Shown in pieces: positions 27,571-37,005 of a stretch of DNA of 64,000 nucleotides (within the stretch, counting starts at the first letter, position 1; each line of letters opens with the position of its first letter). The notes under the pieces were generated by a model. The model saw nothing but the letters and a program-made list of their open reading frames with translations. It searched no databases and was not told where the DNA came from. Source of the DNA: Pseudomonadota bacterium (GTDB taxonomy: Bacteria > Pseudomonadota > Gammaproteobacteria > JAKAQQ01); NCBI GenBank assembly GCA_021839245.1, contig JAKCBQ010000001.1, forward strand, positions 105,032-169,031. The letters run 5' to 3'. Both the position numbers and the translations under genes were made by a program.

Positions 27571-28893
27571 TCAGTCGCCGCCCTCCGGAGAACCCTCCGC
27601 GGCGGACGAACCCCGTCGGTCGAGTTCCCGAAGACGTTCGAGCCGCTCTTTCAAACGCTTCTCGAAGCCGCGCGAACCGGCATTATAGTAACGGCGGTGT
27701 TCAAGCCCGGCGGGCATGTAGACGACACCGGGGGCGTAACCTTCGGGTTCGTCGTGCGGGTAACGGTAGCCCGCACCGTGACCGAGGCTCCGGGCGAGGT
27801 CGGTGGGCGCGTTGCGGAGATGGAGCGGCACCTCCCGGCTCGTATCGTGGCGGATCTCACGTGCCGCCCGGAGGTGGGCGAGATAGACGCTGTTGCTCTT
27901 TTCGGCGGCGGCGAGATACACGGCCGCCTCGACGAGCGCAAGGAGCCCCTCGGGCTCGCCCAACCGTTCATAAGTCTCCCAGGCATGGAGCGTGAACCCG
28001 AGGGCGGCGGGGTCGGCGAGGCCCACGTCTTCGGAGGCGGCGCGGAGAAGCCGGCGGGCCACGACACGCGGATCGACGCCGGCGTCGAAGAGACGCACGA
28101 CCCAGTAGAGCGTGGCGTCCGGCGACGAGCCGCGGAGACTTTTGTGCATCGCCGAGAGAAGATCGTAGTACCAGTCACCGGACTTGTCCGCCTTACGGAA
28201 GGCTTCCCCGAGGACACGCCCGAGGAGATCGCGCCCGACCGTCTCGCGCCCGAGGCTTCGTGCGACGTGCGCCGCCACTTCGAGATAATTGAAAAGACGG
28301 CGGGCGTCGTGGTCAGAGGCACGGAGAAGAATCGCCCGCGCGTCGGCATCGAGGGTGAGAGGCGGCCGAGCAGGCGGATGGAAGAGCTCATCGGTGAGCG
28401 CCCGGTCGATCAGCCGCTCGAGCGCCTCCTCCGGCAACGGGCGGAGGATCACGACCCGCGTCCGCGAGAGGAGCGCCCCGTTGAGCGCAAAGGCGGGATT
28501 CTCGGTCGTGGCGCCGATCAGGACGAGAACTCCCTTTTCGACCCAGGGAAGGAGGACGTCCTGCTGCGCCCGGCTGAAGCGGTGGATCTCGTCGAGGAAG
28601 AGGACCGTTCGTTGGGGGAGACGCGTCTCGGCCGCTTCGGCGGCCTGGCGGACCTCGCGCACCCCCGCCTGGACGGCCGAGAGGGAAACGAGTTCGGCGT
28701 TCCAGCTTCGCGCGAGAAGGATGCCGAGAGTCGTCTTGCCCGTGCCCGGAGGGCCCCAGAGGATCAGGGAGTGGGGAGAAGCGCGGGCCGCGGGATGGAG
28801 CGGGCCCTCGGGTCCAAGGAGATCTTCCTGCCCGAGAATGTCTTCGAGCGCCTGCGGACGGAGACGTTCGGCGAGCGGCGCGACTTCCGTCAC
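27571..28893 (-). CDS. rarA: RarA (MgsA), replication-associated AAA+ ATPase
   Basis: A 440-residue AAA+ ATPase acting at stalled replication forks. Walker A GPPGTGKTT near 48-56, Walker B LFLDEIHR near 98-105, sensor 1 GATTENPAF near 131-139, and the C-terminal tetramer domain with the HAWETYERLGEPEG and YNAGSRGFEKRLKERL tails. GTG 28893 overlaps the lolA stop as GTGA. Confidence 0.95.
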   Translation of the reverse strand: MTEVAPLAERLRPQALEDILGQEDLLGPEGPLHPAARASPHSLILWGPPGTGKTTLGILLARSWNAELVSLSAVQAGVREVRQAAEAAETRLPQRTVLFLDEIHRFSRAQQDVLLPWVEKGVLVLIGATTENPAFALNGALLSRTRVVILRPLPEEALERLIDRALTDELFHPPARPPLTLDADARAILLRASDHDARRLFNYLEVAAHVARSLGRETVGRDLLGRVLGEAFRKADKSGDWYYDLLSAMHKSLRGSSPDATLYWVVRLFDAGVDPRVVARRLLRAASEDVGLADPAALGFTLHAWETYERLGEPEGLLALVEAAVYLAAAEKSNSVYLAHLRAAREIRHDTSREVPLHLRNAPTDLARSLGHGAGYRYPHDEPEGYAPGVVYMPAGLEHRRYYNAGSRGFEKRLKERLERLRELDRRGSSAAEGSPEGGD

Positions 28894-29585
28894 GGGTGCG
28901 TTCGAGCCCCTCCCAGCACCGCCGTTCCGGGCGGGGGACGAAAACGGAAGCGCGTGGCGGGGATCGGGGCGTTCAGAACGACCCGGTGGAAGCGAAGATC
29001 CGTCCGTTCCCCGAGTCGGTCGCGAAGCCTCATCGCAACGGGGATTCCCCCTCTCAGGCCGAGGGTGATGCGCTTGAACGGCCCCGGACGACGGGGGCGA
29101 AGAACGTACCAGTCGGTCCGACCGATGCGTCCCTCGTAGGTGATCCGGTAGAGGCGGCTCACGTGGCTGTCACCGGCGAGGAGAAGCGAGGGTCTTCGGC
29201 CCAGCTCCGCCCGTTCGGGACGCACCGTGGCCTGTTCGAGTTCTTCGTCGTAAACCCAGATCCGCCGACCGTCCGCGACGATCCGTTCGGGTGAGGGCGC
29301 CTCGTAAATCCAGGCAAACTTTCCCGGCCGGGCGATCCAGACGCGGCCCGAGCGGCGGCGGGCGGTGTCGAGCGCAGGGTCGTGGACGACCTGGGTGAAC
29401 CGCGCTTTGAACGTGTGGACGGCGGCGAGGACGCGGACGAGCTTCTGGGTCGCGGCCGCCTGGACGGCGGAAGAGCCGGCGGGTGGCGGCGGTGCGGCAT
29501 GCCCGGCGGAGGACGCGCACCCCACGAAAACCGCTGCGGCCATGACCCCCGCGAATCGTCTCGGGCACCTGCCAACCTTGTGCAT
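28890..29585 (-). CDS. lolA: LolA, periplasmic lipoprotein chaperone
   Basis: A 231-residue LolA-like protein carrying lipoproteins from the inner-membrane LolCDE to the outer membrane. A signal peptide (basic start, hydrophobic core FAGVMAAAVFVGC) is followed by the half-barrel domain, for example FKARFTQVVHDP near 60-71, GRVWIARPGKFAWIYEAP near 81-98 and RIWVYDEELEQATVR. ATG 29585 overlaps ftsK by one base (TGATG). A cysteine ends the hydrophobic core (VFVGC), so lipidation cannot be excluded, although LolA is normally soluble with cleavage at an Ala-Xaa-Ala site such as the GHA downstream. Confidence 0.88.
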   Translation of the reverse strand: MHKVGRCPRRFAGVMAAAVFVGCASSAGHAAPPPPAGSSAVQAAATQKLVRVLAAVHTFKARFTQVVHDPALDTARRRSGRVWIARPGKFAWIYEAPSPERIVADGRRIWVYDEELEQATVRPERAELGRRPSLLLAGDSHVSRLYRITYEGRIGRTDWYVLRPRRPGPFKRITLGLRGGIPVAMRLRDRLGERTDLRFHRVVLNAPIPATRFRFRPPPGTAVLGGARTHP

Positions 29586-31933
29586 CAATCTTCCTCCGGA
29601 CGGCGGACGAGAACCTCGCGCATCCCGTTGGACTGCAGCGGGCCCACCAGCCCTTCGTGTTCCATGCGCTCGATCAGGCGTGCGGCCCGATTATAGCCAA
29701 TGCGCAAGCGGCGCTGGACGCCCGACGTCGACGCCCGTTTCGAGGCGAGGACGATGCGCACCGCCTCATCGTAAAGGGGATCACTCCCCTCTCCTCCTCC
29801 GCTGTCCCAGCTCGGGGCCTCGGCGTCGGCCTCGTCGCCCGAGACCTGCTCGCTCAGAATCTCCTCGTGGTACTGAGGGGGAGCGGTCCGGCGCAGGTGC
29901 TCGACGACCCGGTGCACCTCGCTGTCCGAGACGAACGCCCCGTGCACGCGCAGGGGAACGCTCTGTCCGGCGGGCAGATAGAGCATGTCGCCTTGTCCGA
30001 GGAGCGATTCCGCTCCGTTCTGATCGAGGATGGTCCGCGAATCGGTGCGTGAGGAAACCTGGAAGGCCACACGCGCCGGAACGTTGGCTTTGATGAGACC
30101 GGTGATCACGTCCACCGTGGGCCTCTGGGTGGCGAGAATGAGATGAAGGCCGGACGCGCGGGCTTTCTGCGCGAGACGAGCGACGAGCTGCTCGACTTTC
30201 TTGCCGGCAACGAGCATGAGGTCCGCGAGTTCGTCAATGACGATGACGACCTGCGGGAGGGCCGGCAAAAGCTCGGGTTCCGGGTAGCCGAGCTCCGCGA
30301 GGAGAGCCCGAACCTCGGCCGTCGTCGGCCCGCTTTCTTCCGCGCGCCGCCGGCGGTACCCCATGAGACCGCGCACCCCGAGGGCGGCCATCAGCCGGTA
30401 GCGGCGATCCATCTCGTGAACCGCCCAGCGGAGCGCGGTCGCCGCCTCACGGACATCGATCACGACGGGAGTCAGGAGATGAGGGATCTCCGCATAGGCG
30501 GAGAGTTCGAGCATCTTGGGGTCGATCAGAACGAGCCGAACCTGCGCCGGTGCGTTCTTGTAGAGGAGGCTCAGGATCATCGCGTTCAAGGCCACCGATT
30601 TCCCCGAGCCCGTGGTTCCGGCGATCAGGAGGTGGGGCATGCGCTCGAGATCGGCCACGACGGGCTGGCCGGCAATGTCTTTGCCCAGAGCGAGGGTGAG
30701 GGGAGACGGAGCGTCGGCGTAGAGACGGGTGCGCAGGATCTCGCCCAAAGTCACGATTTCGCGGGTGGCATTCGGCACCTCAAGACCGATGTAGGGCTTG
30801 CCGGGAATGATGTCTACGACACGGACACTCGTCGTCGAGAGGCTTCGTGCGAGATCGCGGGCCAGAGTGGCGATCTGGCTCACCTTGACACCGGGTGCGG
30901 GCTGGAGTTCAAGACGGGTCACGACCGGCCCCTGTTCGACGGCGACGACGTGAACCTTGACGCCGAAATCGCCGAGCTTGTCCTCGACGAGACGGGACAT
31001 GGCTTCGAGCGATTCGCGATCTTCGTGTTGCGGCCGCTCGGGCGGGGGGTCCAGGAGCGAGAGCGGCGGAAGCGCGTGGCTTTCCGCCCCCTCGAAGAGC
31101 CGGCCTTGCCGCTCGCGGAGCACACGCGCGCTCGGATCCGCGACCGCTTGGTCCGCCGTGCGCACGAGAGGGCGCGGGCGCGCGGGCGCCGGGGGGCTCT
31201 CCTCGCGGTCGACGCGGACGGGGTCGACGACGGCTGCAACTTCCGGAAGAGGGTCCACCGCACGCACGACGGGAAGCTCGCGCTCCGCCCGCCGATCCTT
31301 GCGCTCTTGCCGCCAGCGCAGGAGGAGCCAAGCTCCGAACGTGTGAAAGAGATCACGAAGACGACGCACGAGATCGAGCCAGGAAACCCGGGTGGCCAGG
31401 GTCAGAGCGGCCAGGAAGATGCCCACCAGGAGAAGAGCGGCCCCGAGCGTCCCAAGCCCCGCCCGAATCAAGCCGGCCAAGGCACTTCCCTCAAGCCCAC
31501 CGCTCGTCGTGCCAAGCCCGAAAGACGGCGTGTGGGGAAGAAGAAGTGCCGCGAGTGCCGCCAGGCCGGCCAGAGCCACGAGCGCCGCAAGAGTGCGGAG
31601 GACGAGCGGGCGCCGGGGGGCGACGAGCGGAGGTCGGTGAAAGGCGACGAGGAGGCTCAGGGCCAAGGGCGGCAGGAGGAGCGACGTCACCCCCGTCAGG
31701 AAGTAGAGCGTGGCCGCCGCGTCCGCCCCCAGGCGCCCCATCCAGTTGCGGACCGGGCGAGCGGAAGCATAGAACCAGCTGGGGTCGTGCCTGTGGTACC
31801 CGAGAAGCGCGAGAAAGACGATGAGAGCGAGGACACCGCCCATCCAGAACGCGGCCTCGCGAAACGCCCGCGACGAGGTCTCGTGGGTCGGAAGCGAACC
31901 GCGTCGTCCAGGGGGCCGCCGGCGTGCTTTCAT
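29585..31933 (-). CDS. ftsK: FtsK, DNA translocase of the division septum
   Basis: A 782-residue DNA translocase. Four membrane helices lie in residues about 25-180, followed by a short charged/proline linker (about 210-300, far shorter than in E. coli), then the RecA-type motor: Walker A GTTGSGKS near 448-455, Walker B IVIDELADLM near 566-575, and ATQRPTVDVITG. The C-terminal winged-helix gamma domain (EAVRIVLASKRASTSGVQRRL to the end) reads KOPS sites. ATG 31933 is supported by AGAGG five bases upstream and by the start of the membrane domain. Confidence 0.96.
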   Translation of the reverse strand: MKARRRPPGRRGSLPTHETSSRAFREAAFWMGGVLALIVFLALLGYHRHDPSWFYASARPVRNWMGRLGADAAATLYFLTGVTSLLLPPLALSLLVAFHRPPLVAPRRPLVLRTLAALVALAGLAALAALLLPHTPSFGLGTTSGGLEGSALAGLIRAGLGTLGAALLLVGIFLAALTLATRVSWLDLVRRLRDLFHTFGAWLLLRWRQERKDRRAERELPVVRAVDPLPEVAAVVDPVRVDREESPPAPARPRPLVRTADQAVADPSARVLRERQGRLFEGAESHALPPLSLLDPPPERPQHEDRESLEAMSRLVEDKLGDFGVKVHVVAVEQGPVVTRLELQPAPGVKVSQIATLARDLARSLSTTSVRVVDIIPGKPYIGLEVPNATREIVTLGEILRTRLYADAPSPLTLALGKDIAGQPVVADLERMPHLLIAGTTGSGKSVALNAMILSLLYKNAPAQVRLVLIDPKMLELSAYAEIPHLLTPVVIDVREAATALRWAVHEMDRRYRLMAALGVRGLMGYRRRRAEESGPTTAEVRALLAELGYPEPELLPALPQVVIVIDELADLMLVAGKKVEQLVARLAQKARASGLHLILATQRPTVDVITGLIKANVPARVAFQVSSRTDSRTILDQNGAESLLGQGDMLYLPAGQSVPLRVHGAFVSDSEVHRVVEHLRRTAPPQYHEEILSEQVSGDEADAEAPSWDSGGGEGSDPLYDEAVRIVLASKRASTSGVQRRLRIGYNRAARLIERMEHEGLVGPLQSNGMREVLVRRPEED

Positions 31934-31973
31934 CCGGCCTCTTGCGGGCACCCGCCGTGCGGCGCTTCCCCTC

Positions 31974-33032
31974 TCACCCCTTGAGCGCCTGGAGGCGGAT
32001 CTCGCCCGCCTCGACGTTGAGACCACGGACGAGCGCCGGGTCGTTGCGCCAGTCGCCCGCCGCAAGGCGCAGGACGTAGGGCGCGACGGCGGCCGAGAGC
32101 GCCTGCGAGCTTGTCCGCGGGACGGCGCCCGGCATGTTGGTGACCGTGAAATGCACGACGTCGTGGTAACGGTAGGTCGGATCGTCGTACGTTCGCGGTT
32201 CGGTGGTCTCGATGCAACCGCCCTGGTCGACCGAGATGTCGACGACGACGCTCCCCGGCTGCATCGCTTCAACCATCTCGCGGCTGATCACGTGCGGGGC
32301 GCGTGCCCCGGTGATGAGGACGGCCCCGACCACAAGATCCGCACGACTCACGGCCTCGGCCACATCGTGGGTGTGCGGATAGAGCGCCGTGACGTTGGGG
32401 CCGAGGGCGCGCATCTTCTCAAGTTTGTCGCGGTCGGTGTCGAAGACCGTCACTTGGGCGCCCAGGGCGGCGGCCACTTCGGCGGCGTTGCCGCCGGCCA
32501 CCCCCGCCCCCACGATCACCACACGCCCCCGCCGGGTGGTCGCGACCCCGCCCAACAGGATCCCTTTGCCACCCTGGGGCTGGTGCAGGAGATGGGTCCC
32601 GATCTGGATCGAAAGACGGCCCGCGATGTCGCTCATCGGAGCGAGAAGCGGGAGACGCCCGCGGGCATCCTCCACCGTCTCGAAAGCAATGGCCGTGAGC
32701 CCGATGTCGAGAAGGGCGCGGGTGAGCTGGGGCAACGGCGCGAGATGGAGATAACAGAACAAAAGATGCCGTTTCTCGAGTGAGCGGAGATCCTCGGCGA
32801 TGGGTTCTTTGACCTTGACGATGAGATCACCGCGCGCAAAAACGTCGGGGTGAGTCGGGACAATCGTGCAGCCGACGGTGGAATATTCCTCGTCGGGGTA
32901 CCCGCTCATGACACCGGCATCGTGTTCGACAAACACCTGGTGTCCGTGGCGGACGAGTTCCGCACAGGCGGGGGGGATGAGCCCGACACGGCCTTCACGG
33001 GGTTTGAGTTCGCGGGGAATACCGATACGCAT
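31974..33032 (-). CDS. ald: Alanine dehydrogenase
   Basis: A 352-residue NAD-dependent enzyme interconverting L-alanine with pyruvate and ammonia. MRIGIPRELKPREGRVGLIP opens the N-terminal substrate domain; the Rossmann motif is VIVGAGVAGGNAAEVAAALGA near 171-191; YLHLAPL with its conserved His and VVDISVDQGGC are family blocks. The frame extends 24 codons upstream, but ATG 33032 begins the recognisable protein. A TATAAT box lies about 100 bp upstream. Confidence 0.93.
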   Translation of the reverse strand: MRIGIPRELKPREGRVGLIPPACAELVRHGHQVFVEHDAGVMSGYPDEEYSTVGCTIVPTHPDVFARGDLIVKVKEPIAEDLRSLEKRHLLFCYLHLAPLPQLTRALLDIGLTAIAFETVEDARGRLPLLAPMSDIAGRLSIQIGTHLLHQPQGGKGILLGGVATTRRGRVVIVGAGVAGGNAAEVAAALGAQVTVFDTDRDKLEKMRALGPNVTALYPHTHDVAEAVSRADLVVGAVLITGARAPHVISREMVEAMQPGSVVVDISVDQGGCIETTEPRTYDDPTYRYHDVVHFTVTNMPGAVPRTSSQALSAAVAPYVLRLAAGDWRNDPALVRGLNVEAGEIRLQALKG

Positions 33033-33048
33033 AGATGGCCTCGTGGGC

Positions 33049-34099
<1,051 letters not shown>

Positions 34100-34130
34100 A
34101 GCCCCCCCACCAACCCCGGAAATCCTCGGC

Positions 34131-35669
34131 TCAAGCCTCGGGTTTGAGGAGCGGGAAGAGAAGTACCTCACGAATGCTCTCAACGCCGTTGAGGGCCATC
34201 ACCCACCGATCGATGCCCACCCCCAACCCGCCGGTCGGAGGCATCCCGTATTCGAGCGCCCGAATATAGTCCGCGTCGTACGCCATGGCCTCTTCGTCGC
34301 CCGCCTTCTTGCGTTCGAGTTGCGCCCGGAAGCGGCGTTCCTGCTCCTCGGGGTCGTTGAGTTCGCTGAAACCGTTGGCGAGTTCACGCCCCCCGATGTA
34401 GAGCTCGAACCGCTCAGTAAAAAACGGGTCGGAGGGGTCGTTTTGCGCGAGCGGCGAGACCTCGGCCGGATAGTGGGTCACGAAGGTGGGATGCCGGAGG
34501 CGGGCCTCGACGAGCCCTTCGAAGAGGGCAAAGAGAAGCGTGCCCGCACCCGCTTGCGCCGGGGGAGGAAGACGGTGCGTATCGAGAAAGGCACGCAGAG
34601 TTTTCGGGTCCCGCAGAGACGCGGTGCTGTCGAGGCCCAAAGCCTCGGCAACGAGTTCGTCCATGCGGCAACGGCGAAAGGCGGAGCCCAGATCGAGACC
34701 CTGCTCGTCTTCTGCGCCCGGTGCGCCTGAGCCCTCGCCGGGCGGGGGCGGAAGGCGCGTCTCGCCGAGAACCTCGAGCGCCGTGTGGCGGAGGAGCTGC
34801 TCGGTGATCGCCATCATGTCGTTCCAGTCGGCGTAGGCCTGATAGAGTTCAAGCATCGTGAACTCGGGGTTGTGACGACTCGAAACACCCTCGTTGCGAA
34901 AATTGCGGTTGATCTCGTAGACACGCTCAAACCCCCCGACGATGAGACGCTTGAGGTAAAGCTCAGGGGCGATGCGGAGGTAGAGGTCGAGATCGAGGGC
35001 GTTGTGATGCGTCACGAAAGGGCGTGCCGCCGCTCCGCCCGGGAGCGTGTGCATCATGGGGGTCTCAACCTCGAGAAAGCCGAGGGCGTCGAGGTAACGG
35101 CGGAGGGCGGTCACGGCACGGCTGCGGCGGACGAACAGCGCGCGCACCTCAGGATCACTCAGAAGATCCACATAGCGGCGGCGGTAGCGTTGTTCCGGAT
35201 CACGAAGTCCCTTGTGCTTCTCGGGAAGAGGACGGAGGCTCTTCGCGAGAAGTTCGAGCTCCTCGACGTCGAGGCTCAGCTCCCCCTTGCGGGTTTTCAT
35301 GAGCCGCCCGCGCGCGCGAATGATGTCGCCGAGATCGAGTTCGTCGGTGAAGCGTCTCCAGAGATCCTCGCCGGTGCGGTCGCGGGCAAAGTGGAGCTGG
35401 AGACGCCCCGTGACGTCATGAAGATCGGCAAAAGCGACCCGTCCCATCACCCGTCGGCCCATGAGGCGTCCGCAGACGGCGAGACGCACCGCCTCGTGTT
35501 CGATCTCTTCCGCTCCGCGTGCGTCGTAGAGCGCATGGAGCTCGCCGGCGCGGGCGTCCCGTGACGCCCGAAACGGCGCGTAGTGGAACCCCGCCGCACG
35601 CAGCCCCGCGAGTTTCGATCGCCGCTCGCGGACGAGTCGCTCCTCCTCCTCGCGATCGGGTGTGCTCAT
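34131..35669 (-). CDS. lysS: Lysyl-tRNA synthetase (class II)
   Basis: A 512-residue class II synthetase. An OB-fold anticodon-binding domain (about 75-165) precedes the catalytic core: motif 1 around [15 protein letters not shown], motif 2 [23 protein letters not shown] near 256-278 and motif 3 [13 protein letters not shown] near 484-496. ATGA overlap with prfB; recJ-prfB-lysS is a conserved order. It converges on trxB with 31 bp between. Confidence 0.97.
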   Translation of the reverse strand: MSTPDREEEERLVRERRSKLAGLRAAGFHYAPFRASRDARAGELHALYDARGAEEIEHEAVRLAVCGRLMGRRVMGRVAFADLHDVTGRLQLHFARDRTGEDLWRRFTDELDLGDIIRARGRLMKTRKGELSLDVEELELLAKSLRPLPEKHKGLRDPEQRYRRRYVDLLSDPEVRALFVRRSRAVTALRRYLDALGFLEVETPMMHTLPGGAAARPFVTHHNALDLDLYLRIAPELYLKRLIVGGFERVYEINRNFRNEGVSSRHNPEFTMLELYQAYADWNDMMAITEQLLRHTALEVLGETRLPPPPGEGSGAPGAEDEQGLDLGSAFRRCRMDELVAEALGLDSTASLRDPKTLRAFLDTHRLPPPAQAGAGTLLFALFEGLVEARLRHPTFVTHYPAEVSPLAQNDPSDPFFTERFELYIGGRELANGFSELNDPEEQERRFRAQLERKKAGDEEAMAYDADYIRALEYGMPPTGGLGVGIDRWVMALNGVESIREVLLFPLLKPEA

Positions 35670-36788
35670 CCGTTGGTCTCCGTCGCCTTGAGCGCGGCGA
35701 CAAGAAAGGGCTTGATCGCCCCGTCAAGAACCGCTTGGGTGTTCATGGTCTCGACCCCTGTCCTGAGGTCCTTGATCCGGGACTGGTCGAGGACGTAGGA
35801 GCGAATTTGATGCCCCCAGCTGATGTCCGGTTTCTCGGCTTCGCGCGCAACGTGCTCGGCCCGCCGGCGCGCTTCCTCTCGTTCGTAGAGTTTGGCCCGC
35901 AGTTGTTTCATCGCGGTCTCGCGGTTTTTGTGCTGGGAGCGTTCATTCTGACAGGCGACGACAATTCCGGAGGGAAGATGTGTGATGCGGATCGCCGATT
36001 CGGTCCGGTTCACGTGTTGCCCACCGGCGCCGCTCGCCCGATAAGTGTCGATCCGCAGATCCGCAGGGTTGATCTCGATCTCGATCGAATCGTCGATTTC
36101 GGGCGTCACGTCGACCGACGCAAAGGACGTGTGACGTCGGTTTCCGGCGTCGAAAGGCGACTTGCGGACAAGGCGATGAATTCCCGTCTCCGTGCGCAAC
36201 CAGCCGTAGGCGTAATCGCCCGCAACGTGAACCGTCACGCTCTTCAACCCGGCGACCTCGCCTTGCGACTCGTCGATGATTTCATTGCGAAAGCCATGTT
36301 CGTCGCAAAAACGCAGATACATCCTGAGCAGCATGGCGACCCAATCCTGGGCTTCGGTTCCACCGGCCCCCGCGTTGATCTCGAGAAAGGCGTTATTGCG
36401 ATCGACGGGGCCGGAGAACATCCGTTCAAATTCGAGGGCGGCCACCTCCTTTTCGAGGGTGTCGAGGTCCGCGGCGGTTTCCACGAGAAGCGCGGGTTCG
36501 TCCTCGGTGTCGAGAAGCTCGAGGAGCCCCGAGGCCTCCCGTCGATAAACGTCGACCCGCCCGAAACGGCCCGTCAGATCCTCAAGCTCGGCCCGCTCTT
36601 TGTTGAGCGCCGTCGCCCGGGCGGGATCGTTCCAGAGATCGGGGGCTTCAAGCTCGCGACGGACTTCTTCGAGACGCAGGAGACGGCGGTCGTAGTCAAA
36701 GAGACCTCCGGAGGCTCTCGAGCCTCGGCTCAAGCTCGCTCAGGCGCCGACGAAGGACACCGACTGCCGGCGCCCCCGTCCCATCCAT
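35666..36788 (-). CDS. prfB: Peptide chain release factor 2, made by programmed +1 frameshift
   Basis: Releases peptides at UGA and UAA. Frame 0 begins at ATG 36788 and reads 30 codons ending in RRSL before an in-frame UGA (36698-36696). Shifting +1 there continues as [16 protein letters not shown] and runs 343 more residues, giving 373 in all. Key parts are the stop-codon reading tripeptide SPF (RKSPFDAG) and the peptidyl-transferase GGQ (GAGGQHVNR). The uninterrupted downstream frame also opens at GTG 36733, but family alignment needs the upstream frame (E. coli has ...LRGYL then DYD). No strong ribosome site precedes ATG 36788. A TATAAT box stands about 93 bp upstream. Confidence 0.95.
36696..36709 (-). 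promoter_or_regulatory. RF2 autoregulatory frameshift site
   Basis: Reading on the minus strand: GGAGG (36709-36705), spacer TCT, slippery CTT (36701-36699), TGA then C (36698-36695). This is the bacterial RF2 arrangement: an internal Shine-Dalgarno three bases before CUU-UGA-C. Low RF2 lets the ribosome slip +1 and make more RF2. Confidence 0.95.
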
Positions 36789-36880
36789 GGCGGAAGCCGA
36801 GGCCGATCGCGGACCTCTCGGGGTTTGATCGTCGGCAACGGACATCGGCTCCTCGGCGTGTCGGACAACGTGCGGCGTCG

Positions 36881-36886
36881 ATTATA
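36881..36886 (-). promoter_or_regulatory. -10 box (TATAAT) for prfB-lysS
   Basis: Perfect TATAAT on the minus strand in the 217-bp gap after recJ. No good -35 hexamer at 16-18 bp. The predicted leader is about 85 nt. Confidence 0.5.
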
Positions 36887-37005
36887 CGGGAGGGGAGCAC
36901 GAGTCTTGGTACCGGTTTTCCGCAGCGCGGCAGCATCGGGCAAGGACACAAAGGCGACGGACCCCGGTCGACCCAAAACGAACCGGGCGGAAGAATCGGA
37001 CCTCC

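Noticed and set aside
26533-29139. 868-codon open frame on the plus strand opposite serS and rarA
   Set aside because: It is antisense to well-supported genes; in GC-rich DNA the complementary frame of a real gene often lacks stops. The translation has no recognisable domain and is low in hydrophobic order.
34130-34148. CTCAAGCC-TCG-GGTTTGAG hairpin at the trxB/lysS junction as a terminator
   Set aside because: Eight base pairs (one G-T), but most of it lies within the last codons of lysS and no T run follows on either strand.
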